Source: Streptosporangium sp. NBC_01495
GTDB lineage: Bacteria; Actinomycetota; Actinomycetes; Streptosporangiales; Streptosporangiaceae
Length of the DNA stretch: 64,000 bases
Assembly (NCBI RefSeq): GCF_036250735.1
Contig: NZ_CP109430.1
Location: 9,858,001 to 9,922,000, forward strand
Direction: 5' to 3'
Shown here: positions 17,193 through 25,839 of the stretch, piece by piece
Layout of the letters: the number at the start of each line of letters is the position of its first letter
Numbering within the stretch: the first letter of the stretch is position 1
Position numbers and translations under genes: made by a program
The notes under the pieces: generated by a model
Seen by the model: only the letters and a program-made list of their open reading frames with translations
The model's database searches: none
Told to the model about the DNA's origin: nothing

Positions 17193-18497
17193 ATGACCCT
17201 TTCCGCCGATCCCCATGTCCCCGACCGGCGCGCGTTCCTGCGGCGAGCGGGCCTGGCCGTGGCCGCGGGTGCGAGCCTTCCCCTGCTGAATTCCGCTCCG
17301 AGCCCGGCCTTCGCCTCCGCGGGCAACCCTGATCAGCTGTTCAAGGAGGGCAGGTTCGCCGCGGCCGAGCGCGGCTATCGACACCTCCTGCGCGAGGACC
17401 CGCGCAACGCGCACGCCTTCGCTCAGGTCGGCTACATCGCCCTGTTGTCCAACCGCTTCCGCGACGCGGAGAAGCACCTGTCCAAGGCCGTCGACCTGCA
17501 GTCGGGCGACGTCGCCTCGGCACAGCGACTGGCCGAGTGCTTCATCCGGCAAGATCAGCCCGCCCGTGCGGTACCACTGCTTCAGAGCACCGGCCGCCCT
17601 CGCGACAAGGCGTACGCCGACCTCTACTCCCACATCAGCGGCAAGCCATGGCAGATTCACGGGGCGCAGAGCGCGCACGTGCCCTTCGCCACCCTGGATC
17701 CTGTGCCTGCCGTCGAAGCCACCCTGAACGGGGGGAAGCCCAGGACGTTCTGGCTCGACACCTACGCGACGCTCGACCTGTCGCGCGAGATGGCGGAAGA
17801 GGCGGGCATACGCGCGGTGGCCTCCCACTCGGGAGGGGTCGCCAACAATCAGCCGATCACCATTTGGCTCGGCATCCTGGACTCTTTCAAGATCGGTGAC
17901 ATCGAGATCCGCAACCTTCCGGTGCAATGGAGCGACGCGCGGCGGCCGCCCCTTCCTGACGGGTCACCGGCGGCGGGCGCGTTCGGAACGACGATCTTCT
18001 ACCACTTCCTGACCACGATGGACTACGCCGGCCGAGCCCTGATCTTGCGGCGCAAGACCAAAACCCCGCCGCGAGCACGCGCCACCGACCGGCTCCCGCT
18101 GTGGCTGGCCGGGGACCATTTTCCCTGCACACTGGGCAGTCTGGGCGACTACGGGCCGCGGATGGTCACCGTCGACACCGGCGGCATCCGCAGCGGCGTC
18201 GACACCACGGTGGAGATCGCCGAACGGTTGGGCATGAAGGTGGACTACGACCACCCGATCGAACAGCCCGGAGCCAAGCTCTATCCGATCACGGCCGAGC
18301 GGATCAGCCTGGGCAGGGCGGTCGGGCGCAATCTGCGCGGCCACGCGGCCGAGAAGGTCTTTCCCGGATTCCCCGGCCCAGGCCAGTCCGCACAGTTCGG
18401 CTTCGACCTGATCGCCAACTTCAGCCACGAGTTCTTCAAGCCCTTCGCCATCACCTTCGACTACACCGACATGCATCTTCACATCACGCGCAAGTGA
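17193..18497 (+). CDS. Tat-exported TPR protein with tandem aspartyl-protease-like domains
   Basis: A 434-residue exported protein. Twin arginines R12-R13 in DRRAFLRRAG and an AFA cleavage region near residue 41 indicate a Tat signal. Residues 45-135 form TPR-like helices. Two retropepsin-like halves follow: the second has a canonical VDTGG (D328), the first has LDTYATLDLS (D189) where D-T/S-G is expected. Loss of the glycine in one half suggests altered or absent protease activity. ATG 17193 follows GAGGA. Single gene between direct repeats. Confidence 0.72.
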   Translation: MTLSADPHVPDRRAFLRRAGLAVAAGASLPLLNSAPSPAFASAGNPDQLFKEGRFAAAERGYRHLLREDPRNAHAFAQVGYIALLSNRFRDAEKHLSKAVDLQSGDVASAQRLAECFIRQDQPARAVPLLQSTGRPRDKAYADLYSHISGKPWQIHGAQSAHVPFATLDPVPAVEATLNGGKPRTFWLDTYATLDLSREMAEEAGIRAVASHSGGVANNQPITIWLGILDSFKIGDIEIRNLPVQWSDARRPPLPDGSPAAGAFGTTIFYHFLTTMDYAGRALILRRKTKTPPRARATDRLPLWLAGDHFPCTLGSLGDYGPRMVTVDTGGIRSGVDTTVEIAERLGMKVDYDHPIEQPGAKLYPITAERISLGRAVGRNLRGHAAEKVFPGFPGPGQSAQFGFDLIANFSHEFFKPFAITFDYTDMHLHITRK

Positions 18498-18523
18498 GTT
18501 CTGCCGTCCGGTCATCGGCCGGC

Positions 18524-18556
18524 CGATCTTCTCAGCGAACCGGGTGAACTCGGGGC
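18524..18556. repeat. right copy of the 33-bp direct repeat
   Basis: CGATCTTCTCAGCGAACC followed by GGGTGAACTCGGGGCA; three differences from the copy at 16993-17025, same orientation. Confidence 0.75.
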
Positions 18557-18664
18557 AGACCCGCTGCCCTCGCAGGTGGGATCGAGGGTGACAGGATGGC
18601 AGGGGTTCGATATATGTACAATGACCGCGAAATTAGCTGACCTTGCCGATCGGAAGCAGGGCGA

Positions 18665-18904
18665 ATGACAGGGCTGTCCCCAACCGCACTGGTGCCGATT
18701 CTCGTCCTGCTCCTGCTGTTGGGGATCGACACCTGGATCTACGCCGATGCCAGGGAGCGGCTGAAGCGAGGCGATCCCGTCGCCTTCTCGTTCGGGTCCC
18801 TCAGGGTGGAGACTCCCCAATCGTGGTTCCTGGGATCCCTGATCCTGTGGGTTGTCTTCTTTCCGCTCTACCTGACCGCCACGGGGCGAAACCCCTTCCG
18901 GTAA
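18665..18904 (+). CDS. small two-helix membrane protein
   Basis: A 79-residue protein with helices at about residues 8-28 and 52-72 and a conserved-looking cytoplasmic loop (YADARERLKRGDPVAFSFGSLRVETP). ATG 18665 follows GGAAGCAGGGCGA. The YADARERxxRGxPV loop is seen in small actinobacterial membrane proteins of unknown role. It ends before a bidirectional terminator. Confidence 0.7.
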   Translation: MTGLSPTALVPILVLLLLLGIDTWIYADARERLKRGDPVAFSFGSLRVETPQSWFLGSLILWVVFFPLYLTATGRNPFR

Positions 18905-18954
18905 CCGTCGCCGGATCCCGAGCATCCGAGATCAGGATGAACCCGAAAACAACC

Positions 18955-18983
18955 AGGGCCCGGGTCGGGATCACCTGGGCCCT
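18955..18983. terminator. bidirectional hairpin terminator
   Basis: AGGGCCCGGGT (18955-18965), a 7-nt loop and ACCTGGGCCCT (18973-18983), one mismatch, followed by TTT. It lies between two convergent genes and can serve both. Confidence 0.65.
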
Positions 18984-19069
18984 TTCGCCTCGGGTGGGTG
19001 ACGGGAACGTAAGCCGAAAAGTACCGGATGAAGATCAAGGCCCAGGTTCTGGTAACCATTCCTGAGAGG

Positions 19070-19693
19070 TCAAGCGCCCCTCAGGAAGGAGCGCACCAGT
19101 TCAGTGATCTCTGCGGGAGCGGTCTTCGGCGTCCCGGCGTCGAACGGTGGCTCCGGCGCGTATTCCAACCCGAGCTGGATCGCCATGGCCATGTCCTCGC
19201 CCGCCAGCAGGGACGCGAGGTAGAGCGCCATGTCGATACCGGCCAGCACGCCGCCCGAAGTTATGATCTTGCCGTCCCTGACGAAGCGCTCGTTGACCGG
19301 CTGTGCCCCGAACCGCGTGAGCAGGTCGTGGGCCACCCAGTGAGTTGTCGCCCTGACCCCCTCCAGCAGGCCTGCCGCGCCGAGCGTGAGCGAACCCACG
19401 CACACCGAGGTGGTCCATGTGGTGGTCGGGTGCGCCGCCTTCACGTAGCGGATCAACTCCTGGTCCGCCATGCTCCGCTTCACGTCCTTGGTACCCGGCA
19501 CCACCAGGACGTCGGGGCTGGGCAGGTCGGTGAAGGAGGCGGTGGCGGTCAGCGTAACCGCCTCGTCGGCGATGACGCCTGGCCGCTCAGCCACGAAGGT
19601 GACCGTCGCGCCGGGAACGTTCCGGAGCACGAAGTACGGTCCCAAGGCATCCATGGCGTCGTAACCCGCGTACAGGGGGATTGCGATGTGCAT
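19070..19693 (-). CDS. DJ-1/PfpI-family protein, isonitrile-hydratase-like
   Basis: A 207-residue class I glutamine-amidotransferase-like protein. The nucleophile elbow is TTSVCVGSLTLGAAGLLEG, which closely matches isocyanide hydratases (Cys followed by a small residue), with ATTHWVAHDLLTRFGAQ downstream. ATG 19693 is preceded by AGGAG and lies one base after the stop of the AraC-type gene, so the two are co-translated. Isocyanide detoxification is a family-based guess. Confidence 0.82.
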   Translation of the reverse strand: MHIAIPLYAGYDAMDALGPYFVLRNVPGATVTFVAERPGVIADEAVTLTATASFTDLPSPDVLVVPGTKDVKRSMADQELIRYVKAAHPTTTWTTSVCVGSLTLGAAGLLEGVRATTHWVAHDLLTRFGAQPVNERFVRDGKIITSGGVLAGIDMALYLASLLAGEDMAMAIQLGLEYAPEPPFDAGTPKTAPAEITELVRSFLRGA

Positions 19694-19694
19694 A

Positions 19695-20663
19695 TCAGCT
19701 CTCCTTGTCATGGAATCTGCGCCGGTACTCTCCCGGTGAGATCTTGAGGTGGCGGCGGAAGACGCGATAGAGGGTCTCGGGCGTCCCGAGTCCGACCCGG
19801 GTGGCGATCCGGTCGAGCGGCTCGTCGGTGCTTTCCAACAGTCGCCTGGCCGCCGCCGCCCGCGCGTGTTCGACATAGCGTGCGGGCGGCACGCCGACCT
19901 CGGTCCTGAACACGCGTGAGAAGTGGCGGACGCTCATGTTCACGCGTCCTGCGAGGACCTCCACCGACAGGTCGGCGTTCAGGCTCTCCTCGATCCATCC
20001 CTGCAGGTCACGCAGAGGCTCACGCTTTGGCGTCCGCGCGCTCAGCGGCGTACTGAACTGGCTCTGTCCGCCCGGTCGCTGCAGGTACACGACCAGCCAA
20101 CGAGAGATCTCCCTGGCCAGATCGTGCCCGTGGTCGTGAGCGACGAGAGCGAGGGCGAGGTCGATCCCCGAGGTGACCCCCGCCGAGGTCCACACGTTGC
20201 CATCGCGCACGTAGATGCGATCGGCATCCACCCGCACATTGGGATGCTCGCGGGCGAGCATGTCCCCCACCGCCCAGTGGGTGGTTGCCCGCCGTCCCTC
20301 CAGCAGGCCGGCCTCGGCCAGCAGCAACGTGCCCGAGCAGATGGATCCGACACGACCCGACTCCCCGGCGAGCCTGCGCACCTCCGGAACCAATGCCGCC
20401 GTGTCGGCGACAGCCGTAAGGGCGGGGAGACCGCCGACAACCAGCAGCGTGTCGATCGGACCTTTCACACTTCGCAGCGGCGTCTCAACGACCACGGTGA
20501 CGCCGGACAGGGAGCGCACGGCCCCCGCCTGGACAGCCGTGACCTCCACCCGGTAGTCGGCGCTCGGATTCAGCAGTCCGGCCGCGGAGAAGACATCGAC
20601 CGGACCCGCGAGATCGAGCAACTGGAAGCCGTCGAAAAGCACGATGACGACGCGTTGCGACAT
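19695..20663 (-). CDS. GlxA-family (DJ-1 + AraC) transcriptional regulator
   Basis: A 322-residue regulator. The N-terminal DJ-1/PfpI domain (residues 1-185, elbow GSICSGTLLLAEAG) probably senses a ligand. The C-terminal AraC domain has two helix-turn-helices (LSVEVLAGRVNMSVRHFSRVF and LDRIATRVGLGTPETLYRVF). The start at 20663 matches the family (MSQRVVIVLFDGF). It precedes the isonitrile-hydratase-like gene by one base, so it likely regulates its own operon. Confidence 0.9.
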   Translation of the reverse strand: MSQRVVIVLFDGFQLLDLAGPVDVFSAAGLLNPSADYRVEVTAVQAGAVRSLSGVTVVVETPLRSVKGPIDTLLVVGGLPALTAVADTAALVPEVRRLAGESGRVGSICSGTLLLAEAGLLEGRRATTHWAVGDMLAREHPNVRVDADRIYVRDGNVWTSAGVTSGIDLALALVAHDHGHDLAREISRWLVVYLQRPGGQSQFSTPLSARTPKREPLRDLQGWIEESLNADLSVEVLAGRVNMSVRHFSRVFRTEVGVPPARYVEHARAAAARRLLESTDEPLDRIATRVGLGTPETLYRVFRRHLKISPGEYRRRFHDKES

Positions 20664-20892
20664 GCCGCCATACTTGGCCCTCCGCAGCCTTGGCTGCAAG
20701 GACACATATCTTGCAGATTCAGCCATGGTGAAGAGCCGTGGACCTTACAGGGGAAGCCCGTTGGCAAGTCGAGCCGTCGACGGGCTCCTGACACGCGGCC
20801 GGGAACCGCCTGTGTGAAACGAAGGATCTCCAGCCCGGCTGGTAGTTGGACGGCACCGGCACGCCACTCGTGTCCGGGCTACAGGGGGAACC

Positions 20893-21525
20893 TCACTGGA
20901 GCGTCTGACCGGTCACCCCGCCCTGAAGCCGGCAGAGCGGCAGCGCGGCGGTTATCAGGCTGCTCGTCTGTTCGATTCGGTTGTGGTCGCCTGTCTCGCC
21001 CGTGAGCAGGGTCCGGAACTGGGTGAAGCCCGCCAGCAGGTCAAGGGCCAGCTGAAGATCGAGGTCGGCGGGTAGCTCGCCGCGGCGGACGGCCCGTTGC
21101 AGCATGTGCTCGCAGGTGGCCCGGCGGGGCACTCGGATCGTGACGTTGAAGGCCTCGGCGAGCCGTGGATTGCGACTCGCCTCGGCCGTCATGTCAAGGA
21201 CGATGCGAGCAAAGAGCGGGTCGCTCAACGTCGTGGCCGTGGCACTGACATAGGCACGGACGTCGTCTCGCAGGTTCCCGGTGTCGGTCATGGGAACCTG
21301 CTTGCCGGCGATGATGGCGACGACGTCCACCACCATGGCCTCCTTGGACGGCCAGCGCCGGTAAAGCGCCGCCTTCCCCGCTCCGGCCCGGCGGGCGACC
21401 GCCCCCATCGACAGCCCCGCATACCCGATCTCGGCGAGCTCGAGGGCGGCGGCCTCGACGATCGTGTCAGTGACTGTCTGTCGCAGAGCGGCGGTGCCGC
21501 GGGCACGCGCGGGGATGTCGGGCAT
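20893..21525 (-). CDS. TetR/AcrR-family repressor
   Basis: A 210-residue TetR repressor. The HTH is LAEIGYAGLSMGAVARRAGAG followed by KAALYRRWPSKEAMVVDVV, and the C-terminal domain is of the TetR_C_16-like type. Start ATG 21525. It is divergent from an FAD monooxygenase gene, with two 18-bp operators in the 121-bp spacer, so it most likely represses both. Confidence 0.9.
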   Translation of the reverse strand: MPDIPARARGTAALRQTVTDTIVEAAALELAEIGYAGLSMGAVARRAGAGKAALYRRWPSKEAMVVDVVAIIAGKQVPMTDTGNLRDDVRAYVSATATTLSDPLFARIVLDMTAEASRNPRLAEAFNVTIRVPRRATCEHMLQRAVRRGELPADLDLQLALDLLAGFTQFRTLLTGETGDHNRIEQTSSLITAALPLCRLQGGVTGQTLQ

Positions 21526-21545
21526 GCAACCACAATATCGCGAGA

Positions 21546-21563
21546 CGGAACGGTTGCGTTCCG
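21546..21563. promoter_or_regulatory. TetR operator 1
   Basis: CGGAACGGTTGCGTTCCG: half-sites CGGAACG and CGTTCCG around a 4-bp centre, 20 bp upstream of the TetR start. It recurs inverted at 21588-21605 with a centre-to-centre distance of 42 bp (four helical turns). Confidence 0.85.
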
Positions 21564-21587
21564 ATTGGCGCCACACTAACCTGCAAA

Positions 21588-21605
21588 CGGAACGCAACCG
21601 TTCCG
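21588..21605. promoter_or_regulatory. TetR operator 2
   Basis: CGGAACGCAACCGTTCCG, the exact reverse complement of operator 1, 41 bp before the monooxygenase start. Two phased sites fit cooperative control of the divergent promoters. Confidence 0.85.
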
Positions 21606-21646
21606 CCTCGTAGCTGCCGGCTGCGCATACGGAGAATCGAGACGCG

Positions 21647-23449
21647 ATGGCTGACTTGCAGGACCACGTCGACGTGCTGATCGTCGGTGGCGGCCCGACC
21701 GGGCTGACGCTGGCGTGCGAGCTGGCCCGACGCGGTGTCTCCACAAGAGTGATCGACAGATCTACCGACTTTCACCGCCAGTCACGTGGCAAGGGAATCC
21801 AGCCGCGCAGCCTGGAAATCCTCGATGACCTCGGAGTGGTGCGGGAGTTCCAGGACTCCGCGACGGCCGAGATGCCGGCCCGGATCTACACGGGCACCCG
21901 GTTCGTGGCCGAGCTGCATCTCCTGGCCGGCATCGAGCCGCGTCCGGACGTGCCGTACCCGAGCCTGGTTCTCCTGCCGCAGTGGCGCACCGAGCAGATT
22001 CTTCGCGATCGCCTGGCGAGCTGGGGCGTGCGGGTGGAGCTCGGGCTCCAACTGGTGGGGCTGCGCCAGTCCGACCACGATGTGGAGGTGGAGGTCGCCG
22101 AGGTCGCGACGGGGGTCAGACGAACGATCCACACCTCCTACGTCGTCGGATGCGACGGAGGGGGCAGCACGGTGCGAAGGTGCGCCGGCATCTCCTTTCC
22201 CGGCCTCGTATCGGAAACCGAGCGGTACCTGCTGGGCGATGTCGAGGTCGACGGCCTCGCGCGGGACGCGTCATACGTCTGGTACGGCGAGGACCAGTCC
22301 TCCGTCGGGCTTGCCCTGCTGCCCGGCACGAATGCCTGGCAGTTCGGCCTCACCGTGCGCCCCGGCGAGGAGGGCGCGGGCGAGGAGCCCTCACTGGAGC
22401 TGTTCCAGCGCCTGTTCGAGCAGCGGACCGGCAGGCGTGACGTCCGGTTGCACAATGCCACCTGGCTCTCGCACTTCAGTTACAAGGTAAGGCTGGCAGA
22501 CCGGTATCGGGCCGGGCGGGTCTTCATCGCCGGTGACGCGGCGCACGTCCATCCGATCGCCGGCGGCCTCGGCATGAACACCGGTATCCAGGATGCCTAC
22601 AACCTGGGCTGGAAGCTCGCGCTCGCCGTACAGGGCCGTGCGCCCGAATCGGTGCTGGACACCTACGAGCAGGAGCGACGTCCGGTGGCCGAGTCGGTGC
22701 TCAGGACCAGCGGAGCGAGCATGACCGCGTTGTTCTCTACGAAGCCGCTCATGACGTTGCTCCGCGACAAGGTCGTACTCCCGCTGCTGCGCCTGCCCGC
22801 CGTGACCAGAGCCCTCGTCGGCAAGACGTCGCAACTGGACGTGAACTATCGCAAGTCCGTGCTGTCCGCGCACGGTAAGAGGCGGAGAGGCCGGGTTCGC
22901 GCCGGCGACCGGGCGCCCGACGCCTGCCTGGACGCATCGACCGGAGAGCAGGCGCGGCTGTTCGACGTCTTTCGAGGCACGCACTTCACTTTGCTCCAGT
23001 TCGGCGCGGTCGACACCGAACTCGCGGACAGGATCGAGGAGCTCTTCGGCGACGACGTCCATGTCCGCCACGTTCTCCGCGTCAGCGCCCCTGCGGCCGG
23101 CACGGCGGCGAGAGTCCTGCTCGGCGCCGCGCATCGCACCTACCGCGCGAGCCGCGGCGAGTTGATCCTCATCCGCCCGGATGGCTACGTGGCCCTGCGC
23201 AGTCCGCGGGGCGGTGGCGATGCCGTCATCAAATACCTGAGCACCCTTCTCATCGAAACCTCGTCAGCGGCGGGGGACGTGCGGCGAAGGACCGGCGATC
23301 ATCGGGGCGGCGGCGTCGGGACCGATGGTGGAGACCTCAAGGCGGGGTCGGGCGTGCCCGACCCCGCGCATGGATCGTTCGTCGACACGACCGCCGGCCT
23401 GCGGCGCATCGACGCGAATCGGGGCGCTTTCGGCAGAGACGCTCCCTGA
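21647..23449 (+). CDS. FAD-dependent aromatic monooxygenase (PHBH/MhpA type)
   Basis: A 600-residue class A flavoprotein hydroxylase. The Rossmann motif is VGGGPTGLTLACELARRG (from residue 13) and the second FAD motif is GDAAHVHPIAGGLGMN (from 296). A thioredoxin-like C-terminal domain (residues ~415-525, GDRAPDACLDASTG... ) is typical of MhpA/RdmE-like enzymes. The last ~65 residues (Gly/Arg/Asp-rich after KYLSTLL) exceed the family length and may reflect a lost stop. Likely hydroxylates an aromatic compound; TetR-controlled. Confidence 0.9.
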   Translation: MADLQDHVDVLIVGGGPTGLTLACELARRGVSTRVIDRSTDFHRQSRGKGIQPRSLEILDDLGVVREFQDSATAEMPARIYTGTRFVAELHLLAGIEPRPDVPYPSLVLLPQWRTEQILRDRLASWGVRVELGLQLVGLRQSDHDVEVEVAEVATGVRRTIHTSYVVGCDGGGSTVRRCAGISFPGLVSETERYLLGDVEVDGLARDASYVWYGEDQSSVGLALLPGTNAWQFGLTVRPGEEGAGEEPSLELFQRLFEQRTGRRDVRLHNATWLSHFSYKVRLADRYRAGRVFIAGDAAHVHPIAGGLGMNTGIQDAYNLGWKLALAVQGRAPESVLDTYEQERRPVAESVLRTSGASMTALFSTKPLMTLLRDKVVLPLLRLPAVTRALVGKTSQLDVNYRKSVLSAHGKRRRGRVRAGDRAPDACLDASTGEQARLFDVFRGTHFTLLQFGAVDTELADRIEELFGDDVHVRHVLRVSAPAAGTAARVLLGAAHRTYRASRGELILIRPDGYVALRSPRGGGDAVIKYLSTLLIETSSAAGDVRRRTGDHRGGGVGTDGGDLKAGSGVPDPAHGSFVDTTAGLRRIDANRGAFGRDAP

Positions 23450-23459
23450 AGTCATCGGC

Positions 23460-23675
23460 TTGATCTTCCCCGTACTCCTCATCTGCGGCTTCACCTTATG
23501 GGCGGTGGGCATGATTCGGACGTTCAGGCAGCGTCGCGTACTCCGATACACCGACCGAATGAGAGCTGAAGAGCTCACCGGACGGGTCCGCCAGTGGGTT
23601 ACGAGGAGCAGGCAATCCAGCTCGTTCAGCATGAACTCAGGCGAGCCAAGGGGTCAAAGATCAAGACGTCGTTGA
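23460..23675 (+). CDS. possible small membrane protein or remnant
   Basis: The frame encodes a hydrophobic helix (LIFPVLLICGFTLWAVGMI) followed by a basic region (RTFRQRRVLRYTDRMRAEEL) that looks like real protein. The only start is TTG 23460 without a clear ribosome binding site. It may be a small gene, or the remnant of one fused out of frame to the monooxygenase 3' end. I do not recognise it. Confidence 0.3.
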   Translation: MIFPVLLICGFTLWAVGMIRTFRQRRVLRYTDRMRAEELTGRVRQWVTRSRQSSSFSMNSGEPRGQRSRRR

Positions 23676-23720
23676 CATGAGAACCATCATGCCGCCGTTG
23701 AGAGCAGGAGCGGGTCATAG

Positions 23721-24095
23721 TCAGCCCAGCGACACCTTCCATAGACCGTACGCGGCAAAAGAGATCCAGATCAGGATGAACGGACCGAAAAACAGGGCCA
23801 CCGAGACCAGCCAATAGGACCGTGCGGGCAACCTCGAAAGTGCCCGGACTGCGAGATTGACCACCGCCCACAGGGCGACGAAGAGTCCTACACCGCCAAG
23901 CATGATCAGGTGAGGCAGGATTCCGTCGTTGTCGGTGGGGTCCCGTTCCGTCAGGCCCAGAGCGGCCAGCGGGTAGTTGGCGAGGAAGTACCAGACGAGA
24001 AACAGCGGAAGAGGCGCGAGGCAACCGAACAGGATGTTGACCGCGAGCGGGGCCAACCACGCGATTCGCCTCGGAGGTGCGACGGTATCGGTCAT
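23721..24095 (-). CDS. three-helix membrane protein, unknown
   Basis: A 124-residue membrane protein with helices at about residues 11-40, 60-85 and 93-117. ATG 24095 follows GGAGATCC. GC content is slightly lower than neighbours. No conserved family recognised; it is monocistronic. Confidence 0.7.
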   Translation of the reverse strand: MTDTVAPPRRIAWLAPLAVNILFGCLAPLPLFLVWYFLANYPLAALGLTERDPTDNDGILPHLIMLGGVGLFVALWAVVNLAVRALSRLPARSYWLVSVALFFGPFILIWISFAAYGLWKVSLG

Positions 24096-24584
24096 GGATC
24101 TCCATAGCAGCGCACGATGGTGGACATGCACCTTGGACACGTCACGATACTGTTTCCCTAAGCCCACCTCCGCGCATACGGGGCCGACTCCACCACTGTG
24201 CCGTCACGCACGACCAACCCGATGGTGGTGCGGTGAATGGACCACCAAATGAGACCATTCATGAAATCAGCTTCCATGGCCGGACTGTAGCGACGACGTA
24301 CGACGACCCGTTGAGCAGCGTGCTCGCGCCGCCGTCACCATCATGATCATTCCACGTACGGCGCACGTCGCGCGCGCTGTGGCCAGAGATCGAGCCGGCG
24401 ACTGTTCAAGACCACCATGATGTGGTGCTGTCTGCCCCTGTTGCTGTACGTGGCCGCCGTACTGAGCGAGAAAATCGCGGGTCGCATCGGGTTGGAGATC
24501 ATGAGCCTGGTCCGGGCGACGCATCCGGTCAGTAGCTCGGGATGGAAAGTCTCAGTGATCAGTGTGCCGAACCACGGGCCGGGA
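24096..24584. other. 489-bp region without recognisable gene
   Basis: GC is lower than average and codon bias is absent in all frames. Possible decayed sequence upstream of the LacI gene's 3' end; no family recognised. Confidence 0.45.
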
Positions 24585-25589
24585 CTACCCGGTGGAACCG
24601 CGGACGACCAGCGGGGTGGGCAGGATCCGCGGGAGAGGGGTGACGCCTTCGTTGATCATCGTGATGACCGCCGCGGCCGCCGCCGTACCGAAGCCCGCCT
24701 TGTCCTGGGCCAGCGTCGTCAGCCCCGGCGGCACCAGCGCGGCCAGCTCGATGTCGTCGAATCCGACCAGCGCGATGTCCTCGGGCACCTTCAACCCCGC
24801 CTCGGTCACGGCCCGCAGCGCGCCGATCGCCATCTCGTCGCCCGCGGCGAACACAGCGTCGGGCGGCTCCTCCAGCTCCAGCAGGGCGCGCATCGCGGCG
24901 TAACCACCCGACAGGTAGAAGTCGCCCTCGACGACCAGCTCCGGCCGGTGCGCCAGGCCGAGCGCGGCCAGCTCCTCCAGGTAGCCGCGCAGCCGCTCCG
25001 CGCCCGGACTGGTGCGGGCCGGGCCGGTGATGGTGGCGATGACCCGGCGCCCGGTCGCGTGCAGGTGACGGACCGCCTCACGCGCCCCGCCCACGTTGTC
25101 GGAGGTGACATAGGTGGTCCACGGCCCCTGGACGGGCCGGTCGAGGGAGACGCACGGCACCTCCGACGCTGCCAGCGGCTGGAGCGAGGGGTCGGCCCTG
25201 CCGTTGTCTATGAAGACCACGCCGTCGAGGTTGTGCCTGCGCACGGCGCGGAGAAAGCTGTCGGGTGTGCCGTCCTCGCTGGTGGCGAGCATGAGCAGGT
25301 GATAGCCGCGCTCGCTCAGCGCGGTCTTCAGCCCGATGAGGATCTCCTGGAAGAACGGGTGCCGCCAGCCGGGGCGGCGGTGGTCGGTGTCCCAGATCAG
25401 GCCGACCATGTGGGACCTCTTGGTGGCCAGGGTGCGGGCCGACTCGTTGGGCAGGTATCCGATGCGTGCCGCGGTGCTGAGAATGAGCTCGCGGGTCTGG
25501 GCGTTCACCACCTCAGGGTTGTTGAACACGCGGGAGACAGTCGCCGACGACACCCCGCAAAGGCGCGCCAGCTCTCGAATCGTTGCCAC
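24585..25589 (-). CDS. LacI-family repressor of the beta-glucoside operon
   Basis: A 334-residue LacI protein. The HTH is ATIRELARLCGVSSATVSRVFNNPEVV-type (residues 2-30) with hinge LPNESARTLATKR; the sugar-binding domain ends with EDIALVGFDDIELA and TPLVVRGSTG. It is divergent from the sugar ABC transporter operon, and two palindromes in the spacer fit LacI operators. By synteny it corresponds to CebR of streptomycetes, but the operator core AACCGGTT differs from the CebR box, so the inducer may differ. Confidence 0.9.
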   Translation of the reverse strand: MATIRELARLCGVSSATVSRVFNNPEVVNAQTRELILSTAARIGYLPNESARTLATKRSHMVGLIWDTDHRRPGWRHPFFQEILIGLKTALSERGYHLLMLATSEDGTPDSFLRAVRRHNLDGVVFIDNGRADPSLQPLAASEVPCVSLDRPVQGPWTTYVTSDNVGGAREAVRHLHATGRRVIATITGPARTSPGAERLRGYLEELAALGLAHRPELVVEGDFYLSGGYAAMRALLELEEPPDAVFAAGDEMAIGALRAVTEAGLKVPEDIALVGFDDIELAALVPPGLTTLAQDKAGFGTAAAAAVITMINEGVTPLPRILPTPLVVRGSTG

Positions 25590-25612
25590 GGGCGTACGTT
25601 ATCGCACCTCGC

Positions 25613-25626
25613 TGAAACCGGTTTCA
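25613..25626. promoter_or_regulatory. LacI operator 1
   Basis: TGAAACCGGTTTCA is a perfect 14-bp palindrome with the central CG expected for LacI-family sites, 24 bp upstream of the repressor gene. Confidence 0.85.
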
Positions 25627-25641
25627 TGTAACCGGTTGCAT
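25626..25641. promoter_or_regulatory. LacI operator 2
   Basis: ATGTAACCGGTTGCAT, palindromic except one position per arm, abuts operator 1 with centres 14 bp apart. The shared core is AACCGGTT. Confidence 0.75.
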
Positions 25642-25839
25642 GGAAGTTATGTGAGAGTCCGCACCATGTCAACCCAATGCCGCAAATTTCCGGCGCGTGA
25701 CGTTTCTGTGACTTGACAGGGGATGGTGGCGTTCTGTGGAATATCCCACTGACAGGCCGATGCCGCACCGTTGCCGCGGGGCTCGGCCTTCTCGTCGCAT
25801 CTCGCAGTCACCCTTCCTCTCCCTTCAAAGGAGTCCCAG

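Noticed and set aside
23626..23720. Short symmetric GTCAA...TTGAC element after the monooxygenase
   Set aside because: Arms are only five bases and no mobile element or gene context could be tied to it.
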